A stretch of DNA of 9,712 bases, taken from positions 1 through 9,712 of the forward strand of contig NZ_JAMONU010000118.1 in assembly GCF_027066465.1 (NCBI RefSeq), read 5' to 3'. The position numbers were made by a program, and so were the translations under genes. The notes beneath the pieces were generated by a model, which saw nothing but the letters and a program-made list of their open reading frames with translations, had not been told where the DNA came from and made no database searches. Source of the DNA: Thermococcus sp. Its GTDB lineage: Archaea > Methanobacteriota_B > Thermococci > Thermococcales > Thermococcaceae. Shown here in pieces: positions 1 through 6,469 of this stretch (position 1 is its first letter; every line of letters begins with the position of its first letter).

Positions 1-460
1 TCTCCGCTCTCTCCCTCAGACCGGGAACGTTGTCGAGGAGCCACTTGAGCTTGCTCGCGGAGAAGTAAGCATCGGGGACGAGGCCGGTCTTCTCCTTTAT
101 CACGTCCCCGTATTCGCGCTTTATCTCCTCCACCATCTCGGCCGTTCTCCTGCACTGCCAGACTATCGCGTTGTAGAGCGGTTTTCCGTCGCGGTCAAAG
201 ACTATCGTAGTTTCTCTCTGATTAGTAACGCCTATCGCCGCTATCTGGCCCGGCTCCACCTTCGCCTTCTCAAGGGCCGTCTTTATGGCTCTGAGCTGAG
301 CCTCCCAGATTTCCTCCGGATTGTGCTCCACCCAGCCGGGTTTCGGGTAGTGCTGGGGGAACTCGTACTGACCGAGGCCGATGATGTTGCTCTCCCTGTC
401 GAAGATTATCGCCCTCGCGGAAGTAGTTCCCTCATCGAGTGAAAGGATGTAGCGCTCCAT
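1..460 (-). CDS. glpK: Glycerol kinase, N-terminal part (cut by the window edge)
   Basis: Catalyses ATP-dependent phosphorylation of glycerol to glycerol 3-phosphate in the cytoplasm, the entry step of glycerol use. Only about the first 153 residues are visible, roughly 30% of a normal ~500-residue enzyme; the rest lies left of position 1. The start is the ATG at 460-458, preceded by GGTGGTATC as Shine-Dalgarno. The FGGY-kinase phosphate-binding segment SLDEGTTSARAIIFD is at residues 7-21. NQRETT (80-85) holds the Arg-Glu pair that contacts glycerol in the E. coli enzyme, and NAIVWQCRRT (97-106) is a second family hallmark. It lies 56 bp downstream of a phosphodiesterase gene on the same strand, so it could be the last gene of that operon. 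A weak TATA-like GTTAATAC (498-491) in the gap could also give it its own promoter. Family assignment is secure from the motifs; operon membership is inference. Confidence 0.96.
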   Translation of the reverse strand, partial: MERYILSLDEGTTSARAIIFDRESNIIGLGQYEFPQHYPKPGWVEHNPEEIWEAQLRAIKTALEKAKVEPGQIAAIGVTNQRETTIVFDRDGKPLYNAIVWQCRRTAEMVEEIKREYGDVIKEKTGLVPDAYFSASKLKWLLDNVPGLRERAE

Positions 461-516
461 GATACCACCGGTAAAAGAGGGGGGAGGAGGGTATTAACGG
501 TTTCGTTGGATGGAGT

Positions 517-1263
517 TCATCTCAAACCAAGCTCTCTGAGGTAGCCGATTATCCTTTCCACATCGTTCGCTATAACGACTTCAAAGAGCCCCTTGAGCTT
601 CAGCAGGTTGTCGTCTCTGTAGAACAGCTCGTCGTTTGCAGTCCAGAGAACGATTTTGAGTCCCAGGGAGCGGGTCCAGCCGATTGCCTGAACAGTTTTC
701 TCGAAGCCGAGCAGGGTCACTGCCTCAACCGGGATGTTAATTGACCACAGGTTGAGCTCCTCTTTAAGCTCTGGAACCATCTGGAGGGTGTCCTCCCTAT
801 CAATCAAAAGCCCCACTCTAGTTTCTCCGTCGTACTTTCTGTACTCCCTCAGGGCCTCTACGTCAAAGGAGGAAATCATGACTCTCTCAGGATTGTTGTT
901 CCTCACGATTTCAGCGACCTTTTCAACGGCGTCCCTGTCTTTTATCTCCACGTTGATTAGCGCGTCTTTTGGGAGAGCTTCAAACACCTCTTCGAGTGTG
1001 GGTATCCTTTCGCCCATGCCTATGTCCGCCCTCTTCAGCTCATTGAGGGTCATCTCCTTCTGCCTTCCTTTCATGTTGCTCGTCCTGTCTATCGTTTCGT
1101 CGTGCATGACAATGACCCTGCCATCTTTGGTCAGCCAGACGTCCAGCTCGATTCCATCGGCCCCCGCCTCGATGGCCTTTTTAAACGCCAGAATGCTGTT
1201 CTCGGGGAACCTGCTCATGTATCCCCTGTGTCCGAGCACGATAACCCTGTCCCTGTCCCACAT
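517..1263 (-). CDS. Glycerophosphodiester phosphodiesterase (GDPD family), copy 1
   Basis: Predicted metal-dependent enzyme with a TIM-barrel fold that hydrolyses glycerophosphodiesters to glycerol 3-phosphate plus an alcohol. At 248 residues it is the usual size for a short, cytoplasmic GDPD; no signal peptide is visible. Family motifs are intact: GHRG with catalytic His12-Arg13, PEN with Glu21-Asn22, GIELDV with metal ligands Glu39 and Asp41, the catalytic HD at 54-55, NVEIK with Glu106 and Lys108, and VLWTAND near residue 205. The start is the ATG at 1263-1261, 15 bp after the stop of the preceding paralog, with AGGAGG about 8 bp upstream of it. It lies between that paralog and glpK on one strand, which fits a phosphodiester-to-glycerol-phosphate route. 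The physiological substrate cannot be read from the sequence. Confidence 0.93.
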   Translation of the reverse strand: MWDRDRVIVLGHRGYMSRFPENSILAFKKAIEAGADGIELDVWLTKDGRVIVMHDETIDRTSNMKGRQKEMTLNELKRADIGMGERIPTLEEVFEALPKDALINVEIKDRDAVEKVAEIVRNNNPERVMISSFDVEALREYRKYDGETRVGLLIDREDTLQMVPELKEELNLWSINIPVEAVTLLGFEKTVQAIGWTRSLGLKIVLWTANDELFYRDDNLLKLKGLFEVVIANDVERIIGYLRELGLR

Positions 1264-1278
1264 GGAAATCCCTCCTGA

Positions 1279-1983
1279 TTAGCTCTGCGACGTTCCTAAA
1301 AATCTTTTCAGTCTCGCGGGGTCATCGGAAATCAGCACATCGGCAAGTGGGAGAACCCTTGGGAGCCACGCAATCTCGTTCATCCCGTAGTTCCAGACGA
1401 AAACCTTGAGCCTTCGGGAGTGGTATCTCTTGATAAGGGACGAGAAAAACGTGAAACCCGCATACGAGATTACGTCTAGAGGAACGTGGACGGAGTAGAG
1501 TCCATCCGTGAGCACCGTTCCCAGGAGGGACCTCAGGCCCACTATTGACAGTCCTATTTTGCAACACGGATACTCCCTTGCGAGCCTTTTGGCTGTTTCA
1601 GGGGAATCCGTTGAAATCACCGAGGTTTCAAGCATGTTTTTTCGCTCGAGGAGCTTTACAACTTCCTCGGCCGTCTCGCCGTCTTTCAAGTCAATGTTGA
1701 TATACCTCGGCTTCAGCTCCTTCAGAACCCTTGGGAGTGTCGTTACGAGCTTTCCGAGGGGATGCTCCCTGACTATCTCGAGATACGTCATGTCCTCCGC
1801 CCGGCACTCGCCCCGCCGGCACGGGAACTTCCCATCGTGAAGTATTACCAGCTTCCCATCAAGCGTTCTTCTAACATCTAGTTCGATTCCATCGGCGTAT
1901 TTTAACGCCCTCCTGAAGGCGGGTATAGTGTTCTCAATCCTCCCTCTGAACCCGCGATGGCCGAGTATCAGCGGAACTCTCAT
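1279..1983 (-). CDS. Glycerophosphodiester phosphodiesterase (GDPD family), copy 2
   Basis: Second GDPD-family TIM-barrel phosphodiesterase, 234 residues and clearly divergent from its neighbour. Core motifs are kept: GHRG with His9-Arg10, ENT with Glu17-Asn18, GIELDV with Glu34 and Asp36, and the catalytic HD at 49-50. The third acidic motif reads NIDLK (Asp98-Lys100) where copy 1 has NVEIK, a conservative change. Four cysteines (55, 60, 140, 141) are absent from copy 1 and could form disulfides, which are common in proteins of hyperthermophiles. The start is the ATG at 1983-1981, with GAGGAGGG directly before it. It is the first gene of a minus-strand run of two GDPD genes and glpK, so its promoter must lie in the 1984-2100 stretch. 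Having two adjacent paralogs suggests different substrates, but that is inference. Confidence 0.92.
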   Translation of the reverse strand: MRVPLILGHRGFRGRIENTIPAFRRALKYADGIELDVRRTLDGKLVILHDGKFPCRRGECRAEDMTYLEIVREHPLGKLVTTLPRVLKELKPRYINIDLKDGETAEEVVKLLERKNMLETSVISTDSPETAKRLAREYPCCKIGLSIVGLRSLLGTVLTDGLYSVHVPLDVISYAGFTFFSSLIKRYHSRRLKVFVWNYGMNEIAWLPRVLPLADVLISDDPARLKRFLGTSQS

Positions 1984-2050
1984 CCCTCCTCGCCTGCAGA
2001 GTTGATTGTAAACGTCCGGTAGTTTAGGGTTTTGGTTTATCCCTCTATAA

Positions 2051-2065
2051 TGGGGGACACCCCCA
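2051..2065. repeat. Perfect hairpin palindrome TGGGGG-ACA-CCCCCA
   Basis: Six-base arms are separated by a 3-base loop. It lies 68 bp upstream of the phosphodiesterase start on the minus strand, next to an AT-rich CTATAATG. It could be an operator dyad or a hairpin in a long leader. There is no T-run, so it does not look like a terminator on either strand. Confidence 0.5.
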
Positions 2066-2171
2066 TCGGAGGACGGTGCCCCCGTTGCATGGTCGGGTCA
2101 TTTGCTGGGGCCTTTTATGAGTGTTTCGATGGGGAGGAATAAGATGAAAATAACCTCATTGCCCAAAAGTG

Positions 2172-2197
2172 TCATTTTTACTATGGCTCAAAAATGA
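2172..2197. promoter_or_regulatory. Inverted repeat TCATTTTT-N10-AAAAATGA upstream of the MFS promoter
   Basis: The arms are perfect 8-bp inverted copies (2172-2179 and 2190-2197), 18 bp apart centre to centre, so roughly two helical turns and on one DNA face. The downstream arm ends 3 bp before the presumed BRE at 2201. In archaea, sites upstream of BRE/TATA are usually bound by activators, while repressors tend to overlap TATA or the start. The binding protein is not recognisable from the sequence; the operator role is inference. Confidence 0.45.
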
Positions 2198-2200
2198 ACT

Positions 2201-2215
2201 CAAAACCCTTAAAAG
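2201..2215 (+). promoter_or_regulatory. BRE/TATA promoter of the MFS transporter gene
   Basis: The segment CAAAACC followed by CTTAAAAG matches the archaeal BRE plus TATA pattern. Initiation about 25 bp downstream would fall near 2236-2240, giving a leader of roughly 90 nt before the ATG at 2329. Confidence 0.6.
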
Positions 2216-2251
2216 CCACGAAAAGAACCCCCCTATAACTGTTTGAGTGTT

Positions 2252-2323
2252 GGGACACTGGTTGAAAGAGGGGGCCCCGGGCTGAGGCGGCCTTCCCAGG
2301 GTGTCCCCTTTTGTGGGGGTGGT
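2252..2323 (+). promoter_or_regulatory. Possible switching leader of the MFS gene
   Basis: GGGACACTGG (2252-2261) can pair with CCAG-GG-TGTCCC (2296-2307) as a long hairpin with a 2-nt bulge. The same CCCC (2305-2308) can instead pair with GGGG at 2315-2318, part of the GGGGGTGGT Shine-Dalgarno sequence. The two pairings are mutually exclusive: one leaves the ribosome site free and the other hides it. No known riboswitch class is recognised, and GC-rich leaders can show such pairings by chance. Confidence 0.3.
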
Positions 2324-2328
2324 GTAAA

Positions 2329-3651
2329 ATGGAGAAAAGGTTCAGGTGGGGAACCGTCCTGGTGTTGGCCCTCTTGGGCTTCAGCATGAGCACGGGCTGG
2401 GCGTTGAATAAGGGGCTGTCGTTTAAGTTGCTTCAGACCGAGTACACCAACTCGGCCTTCATAATCGGTGCAGTTCTTTCGCTTCAGGGTCTCATGGGAA
2501 TTATCGTGCCGATTCTAATCGGTTACTACAGCGACATCCGCAGGTCAAACCGGAGGAGGACGCCCTTCATACTCGTTGGCGGAATCTTTGCGGGTCTTGT
2601 TACACTAGGGGTGTATTTCAGCTATATCGCAAAGGTTCCGTTGCTGGCCTTTGCAACGATGCTGGCGCTGTTCTACTTTGCCCTGTACTTCTACGTTGCC
2701 CAGTACCGCTCCCTGCTTCCCGAGATGTTCCCCAGTGGAGAGCGCGGAAGGGCGAGCGGAGTGATAACTCTCTTTGAGTGGGCGGGGAACCTCTTCCTCT
2801 TCGGAAGCCTCGCGTTCCTGATAATCAAGGCAACGAAGGTAACCGGGCTTAAAAACGAGATACACGCGCTGATTCAGGCCAACTACATGTGGATTCCCTT
2901 CGCGGTCGTTGCGGGCTTTCTCATGGGGTCAGCTCTGATAGTCTACGCCCGGGTGAAGGAGCCGGTTGCCCCGGAGGAGATTCCCGAGGAGGGCCTCGGG
3001 GAGTACCTCAGGTCAATAGTGGCCGACAGGGACTTCCTCAAGTTCTACTCCGCGCAGATTCTCTGGTGGATGAGCTTTGAGTTCGTGGCTGTTTTCCTCT
3101 TCGGCATACTCGAGTCAGTTCTCGGCACGAGCGACGTCACGGCACTGGGCAACGCCATAATGGCCCTCTTTAACGTCTTGGTTCTCGTTGGAGCGGTCGT
3201 CGGCGGACCCCTTTACGACAAAATCGGCAGGAGGAAGTCGATACTCATCGGCGGCATAATATTCCTGATACCCTTCCTCGCCGGCTGGTTCGTCCACACG
3301 AAGGTTCAGATAACCGCCCTCATAGGACTCGCCGGAATCGGCTGGGGAATGCTCATGGCGACATCGTGGCCTGTCATAGGCGACCTCCTGACGAAGTACG
3401 AGCGTGAAGCGTTCAACGGCCGTTACTACGGCTTCTTTGAGGCAACGAAATCCTTCCCAATTCTCATTGCCGGCCTCGTTGGTGGAGCAATAGTCCAGGC
3501 TTTTGGGAACAACTACAGGGTTCTCTTCCCCGTTGGGGCCATCTTCGTCATAATAGCCCTGCCCCTCATCTGGGGCATGAAGAACCTCGACGCCATTACC
3601 AAGGAGAAGCCAGGCATTGACGAACTCGAAGAAACTGAAGTGGGGGTCTGA
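2329..3651 (+). CDS. MFS transporter, SLC45/sucrose-symporter-like
   Basis: Polytopic inner-membrane carrier of 440 residues with about 12 hydrophobic segments, as expected for the major facilitator superfamily. The loop-2/3 motif A is seen twice, once per half: G65 to F80, including Asp69 and the basic run RRSNRRR, and GPLYDKIGRRKS at 293-304. The first copy, ending RRRTPFI, and LLPEMFPSGERGRASG (129-144) resemble the glycoside-pentoside-hexuronide and SLC45/plant sucrose carriers, so a sugar or glycoside substrate with cation symport is plausible; the substrate is not determinable here. The chosen start is the ATG at 2329, with GGGGGTGGT about 5 bp upstream. An in-frame TTG at 2311 would add six residues but would place the Shine-Dalgarno inside the gene. 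It lies 3 bp before a hydrolase gene, so the two are probably co-transcribed. Confidence 0.88.
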   Translation: MEKRFRWGTVLVLALLGFSMSTGWALNKGLSFKLLQTEYTNSAFIIGAVLSLQGLMGIIVPILIGYYSDIRRSNRRRTPFILVGGIFAGLVTLGVYFSYIAKVPLLAFATMLALFYFALYFYVAQYRSLLPEMFPSGERGRASGVITLFEWAGNLFLFGSLAFLIIKATKVTGLKNEIHALIQANYMWIPFAVVAGFLMGSALIVYARVKEPVAPEEIPEEGLGEYLRSIVADRDFLKFYSAQILWWMSFEFVAVFLFGILESVLGTSDVTALGNAIMALFNVLVLVGAVVGGPLYDKIGRRKSILIGGIIFLIPFLAGWFVHTKVQITALIGLAGIGWGMLMATSWPVIGDLLTKYEREAFNGRYYGFFEATKSFPILIAGLVGGAIVQAFGNNYRVLFPVGAIFVIIALPLIWGMKNLDAITKEKPGIDELEETEVGV

Positions 3652-3654
3652 GGC

Positions 3655-4518
3655 TTGTTGGTGTGGATTTTGATTTTTCTCCTCTTCCTCTTCATAGCCT
3701 TTTCGGCCTTTGTTGGATACAAGATGGTCAAGCCACCCCGCTTTATCGGAAGCTGGACGCCCAAAGATTTGGGCTACGACTACGAGGACGTGACGATAGA
3801 AACGAGGGACGGCCTCAAGCTGAGCGGCTGGTGGATTCCAAACGAGAAAAACTCCACGGTGATTCCCCTTCACGGCTACACCAGAAGCAGATGGGACGAC
3901 GTTTACATGAAGCAGACGACGGAGTTCCTCCTCAAGGAGGGCTATAGCGTTCTGGTCTTTGACTTCCGCGCCCACGGAAAGAGCGAGGGAACCTACACAA
4001 CCGTCGGTGAGCGGGAGCTTATAGACGTTCTCTCGGCTGTGGACTGGCTGAAAAAGAACCATCCCGAGAAGGCCGAGGGAATAGGCCTCGTCGGGTTTTC
4101 GATGGGTGCCGTTGTTACGATACTTGCCCTCGCGGAGGACGAGAGGGTAACCTGCGGCGTCGCGGATTCACCGCCAATATACCTCGACAGGACCGGTGCA
4201 AGGGGGCTGAAGTACTTTGCGAACCTCCCCGAGTGGCTCTACACCTTCGTCAAGCCCTTTACAAAGCTTTTCAGTGGAGCAAAAGAGCTGAACATGCTGG
4301 AATACGCGGATAAAGTCAGAAAACCCCTCCTTTTGATTGCCGGTGAAAAGGACCCGCTCGTTAAAGTTGATGAGGTCAGGGAGTTCTACGAGAGGAACAG
4401 AAGGGTGAACCCGAACGTTGAGCTGTGGGTTACGGATGCACCGCACGTCAGGACGCTTAAGTTCCACCCGGAGGAGTGGAAGACGAGGGTGAGGAGCTTT
4501 CTCGCTAAACACCTTTAG
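3655..4518 (+). CDS. Membrane-anchored alpha/beta hydrolase
   Basis: Serine hydrolase of the alpha/beta fold, 287 residues. One hydrophobic segment (about residues 2-20) should anchor it in the membrane; orientation is not certain. The nucleophile elbow is GFSMG with Ser149, the probable acid is Asp233 in GEKDPL, and the probable base is His264 in DAPHVR. The oxyanion-hole HGYTRSRWDD starts at 73, and DFRAHGKSEG (103-112) is typical of the broad peptidase S9/esterase-like branch. The substrate is unknown. The start is uncertain: TTG at 3655, TTG at 3658 and GTG at 3661 are all in frame, and the upstream GGGGGT and TGAGG, which overlap the end of the transporter gene, suit the first and the last respectively. 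The 3-bp gap to the transporter implies an operon and translational coupling, and perhaps hydrolysis of imported or exported esters, which is inference. Confidence 0.88.
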   Translation: MLVWILIFLLFLFIAFSAFVGYKMVKPPRFIGSWTPKDLGYDYEDVTIETRDGLKLSGWWIPNEKNSTVIPLHGYTRSRWDDVYMKQTTEFLLKEGYSVLVFDFRAHGKSEGTYTTVGERELIDVLSAVDWLKKNHPEKAEGIGLVGFSMGAVVTILALAEDERVTCGVADSPPIYLDRTGARGLKYFANLPEWLYTFVKPFTKLFSGAKELNMLEYADKVRKPLLLIAGEKDPLVKVDEVREFYERNRRVNPNVELWVTDAPHVRTLKFHPEEWKTRVRSFLAKHL

Positions 4519-4523
4519 AAAGG

Positions 4524-4529
4524 TTTTTA
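4524..4529 (+). promoter_or_regulatory. TATA box of the DUF2334 gene (leaderless)
   Basis: GAAAGG followed by TTTTTA lies just after the stop of the hydrolase gene. The centre is about 26 bp from the ATG at 4553, so the transcript should start at or within a base or two of the start codon. No Shine-Dalgarno sequence is present, which agrees with a leaderless mRNA. Confidence 0.6.
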
Positions 4530-4552
4530 CGCTCTCCTTCATTCCCCCTTTG

Positions 4553-5311
4553 ATGATGAAGAGGCTGTCCGTCTTCGCCGTGCTGTTTCTTGTGCTGCTC
4601 TCCTCCAGCTCCATCGCCAGTCCCGCTTACGTTCCCTCCTTCGGTCACTTTGCAATCCTCCTCCACGACGTCAGTCCAGCTTACCTCCCTCAGCTTCAGC
4701 AGATAACGGCCGTCATCGACGAATACGACCTTCAAAATGAGACCTACCTCTTCGTAATTCCCGACCACGGTGGAAAAATGCCCATCTGGAAGTACGGGGC
4801 ATTTATGGAGTTTCTTGAGGAGCTTGAGCGCGAGGGCTACCACATCGAGCTCCACGGCTACACCCACGTAGGGGATGAGTTTGACTGCAACGCAACCGTC
4901 GCCGAGAGGAAGCTTGAGCTTGGCCTGAAAGCCCTTTCCTACCTCAACGTTACCCCCAAGTATTTCATCGCTCCGCGCTACGCCCTATCAAGGGCCGCGC
5001 TGGAGGTTCTCCTCAGGCACAACCTAACTGTTATAGGGAGGGACTTCCTCTACTTCCCGAACGGCACCGTCGAACCAATCTGCAACCGCGAGTATACCTG
5101 GTACATCCCGTCTTTTCTGCTCCCCTACCAGCTTGCGAGCGCGGAGAGCGTTTACCTCAACCTCAACGGAACGTTTTTCCTTTCAATTCATCCGAGGGCT
5201 GTGAACAATAAGGCAGGAATGGAGTTTCTGAGGGAGTTCCTGAAGTTTGTAGAGGAAAATAAGGAACTACTCAAGCGTTCTCACGGTTCTCGCGTAGGTG
5301 AGGGCCGCTAG
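4553..5311 (+). CDS. Secreted DUF2334 protein (polysaccharide deacetylase-like)
   Basis: Exported protein of about 252 residues. The N-terminus has KR followed by a hydrophobic stretch to about residue 23 and then SIASPA, a clear signal peptide. The mature part has the DUF2334 signatures: ILLHDVSP (His-Asp near 38-39) and IELHGYTH with two His residues about 4 apart (near 101 and 105), equivalent to the metal-binding HxxxH motif of carbohydrate esterase family 4. It also has APRYALS near 140 and LSIHPR near 211-216. Deacetylation of an extracellular polysaccharide or glycoconjugate is therefore likely but unproven. Two cysteines (near 112 and 177) could form a disulfide outside the cell. ATG at 4553 fits the promoter distance; ATG at 4556 and TTG at 4550 are alternatives. 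The last 15 codons overlap the oppositely oriented ABC permease gene, and that tail may be a recent extension through loss of an earlier stop. Confidence 0.85.
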   Translation: MMKRLSVFAVLFLVLLSSSSIASPAYVPSFGHFAILLHDVSPAYLPQLQQITAVIDEYDLQNETYLFVIPDHGGKMPIWKYGAFMEFLEELEREGYHIELHGYTHVGDEFDCNATVAERKLELGLKALSYLNVTPKYFIAPRYALSRAALEVLLRHNLTVIGRDFLYFPNGTVEPICNREYTWYIPSFLLPYQLASAESVYLNLNGTFFLSIHPRAVNNKAGMEFLREFLKFVEENKELLKRSHGSRVGEGR

Positions 5312-6469
5312 GATGAGGACTGCGAGGCTCGCGGCGAGAAGCCACGGGACGTCGGGGGCAACCTGCGAGGGGCTGACGTGGTATATCTCCAGCAGTCTGA
5401 AGTCCTTCAGGGCCCTTCCGAGTGGGAAGTAGTCCACGAAGGGCCTCGCCCAGTTCGGGAGCGTGCTTGGGGGAACGGCTATCCCCGCCAGGAACATCAT
5501 CGGCCATGAAACGAGGTTTATCGTTAAACTCGTGGCCCTCACGTTCCTCGTGAGCATGGCTATTGCCAGTCCGAGGCCCATTGAGAATGCTCCGCCGATG
5601 AGGAGGAGCACCCAGCCGAGGAGACTGGGAAATATCGTGCTTCCGAAAACAAGCTGCGAGAACGCAATGAGTCCCAGAATGCTCCCGAAGATTACAACCG
5701 TCGTCGAGAGTAGCTTTCCGATTAGGAAGTCCCAGGCTGTCGTTGGCGACGCTGCTATTCTCCTGAGCGTTCCCTTCTCGATTTCCCTCAGGGTCCCGTT
5801 TCCAATCAGGCTCATCGTTGCGAACAGGAACTGTATCCCCATGACCCCTGCGAGGAAGAAGAGCACCGGGCTGATGTTCCTCCCGCTCACGTTCTTCTCC
5901 TCCAGCGAGAGGGGCCTTGCAGTTCCCTCTATCAGGGGAATCAGACGTGATGTGGTGTTCTCCGGCAGGAACCGCTCAAGGGTCTCGATTAGGACTCCCT
6001 CCCTCCGTTCGGCAAGCTCCCTTGAAAAGCCGGAGAAGAACCCTTCAATGACCCCCTTAGCAATCTGGTACTCCTGCGGGTCGGCCCTGTTGTAGTACAC
6101 AACGACCTCCACTGGAAGGCCTCTGCTGAGGTTTTCACTGAATGTTGCCGGGAAAACTACAACTGCATCCAGCTTTCCGGAACTCAGGTTTTTGAGGGCG
6201 CTCCTCTCGCTTTTAAACTCGATTACCCTGAAGAGGTGCCTGCCGTCGAGCGTGACGTTGCCCATCGCGCTAACTATAGGTGCTGCACCGCTCCCCTGGG
6301 CTACGACACCGACCTTGAGTGTGACTGGCGGACTCGTGTGCCCCCATATGCCCCCCATAATCAGAAGCCAAATCATCGGGAAGACGATAATCCAGAAGAC
6401 CGTTGTCTTTTCCCTCCTTATCTCTATCAGGTCCTTCCTTAAGATGCCCTTTATCGCCCGGACGTTCAT
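5267..6469 (-). CDS. ABC-2 type transporter permease
   Basis: Membrane subunit of an ABC exporter, 400 residues, with the layout of the DrrB/YhgE-like ABC-2 family. A first membrane span lies near residues 22-41, followed by an extracytoplasmic domain of about 155 residues, and then five spans between about 200 and 392. The cytoplasmic coupling segment EIEKGTLRRIAASPTT (229-244) matches the E-x-E-x-GT-hydrophobic-x-R pattern typical of this family. The start is the ATG at 6469-6467, which overlaps the stop of the ATPase gene as ATGA, so translation is coupled. The substrate is unknown; relatives export drugs, lipids or peptides. Its 3' end overlaps the plus-strand DUF2334 gene by 45 bp. Confidence 0.9.
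   Translation of the reverse strand: MNVRAIKGILRKDLIEIRREKTTVFWIIVFPMIWLLIMGGIWGHTSPPVTLKVGVVAQGSGAAPIVSAMGNVTLDGRHLFRVIEFKSERSALKNLSSGKLDAVVVFPATFSENLSRGLPVEVVVYYNRADPQEYQIAKGVIEGFFSGFSRELAERREGVLIETLERFLPENTTSRLIPLIEGTARPLSLEEKNVSGRNISPVLFFLAGVMGIQFLFATMSLIGNGTLREIEKGTLRRIAASPTTAWDFLIGKLLSTTVVIFGSILGLIAFSQLVFGSTIFPSLLGWVLLLIGGAFSMGLGLAIAMLTRNVRATSLTINLVSWPMMFLAGIAVPPSTLPNWARPFVDYFPLGRALKDFRLLEIYHVSPSQVAPDVPWLLAASLAVLILAALTYARTVRTLE

Larger units (their letters stand above)
1984..2328. other. 345-bp intergenic region between divergent operons
   Basis: No conserved protein gene is visible here. The left part must hold the minus-strand promoter of the phosphodiesterase genes; TATA-like candidates on that strand are GTTTACAA about 26 bp before the start and CTAAACTA further up, and neither is convincing. 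Next comes a perfect 15-bp hairpin palindrome (2051-2065). A possible 17-codon frame with a good Shine-Dalgarno follows (2144-2197). Then come an 8-bp inverted repeat (2172-2197), a good plus-strand BRE/TATA (2201-2215) and a GC-rich leader of about 90 nt with pairing potential in front of the transporter gene. The individual elements are listed separately. Confidence 0.8.

Noticed and set aside
734..1282. Plus-strand Ser-rich open frame opposite GDPD copy 1
   Set aside because: Serine/leucine-rich composition is typical of antisense reading; the minus-strand gene has intact catalytic motifs.
2311..2328. TTG start giving six extra residues to the MFS transporter
   Set aside because: The added codons are the Shine-Dalgarno sequence of the ATG at 2329, which is the better start.
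3115..4062. Long minus-strand open frame (315 codons) opposite the MFS and hydrolase genes
   Set aside because: It crosses the junction of two well-supported plus-strand genes, has no family motifs, and its composition is what antisense of GC-rich coding DNA gives.
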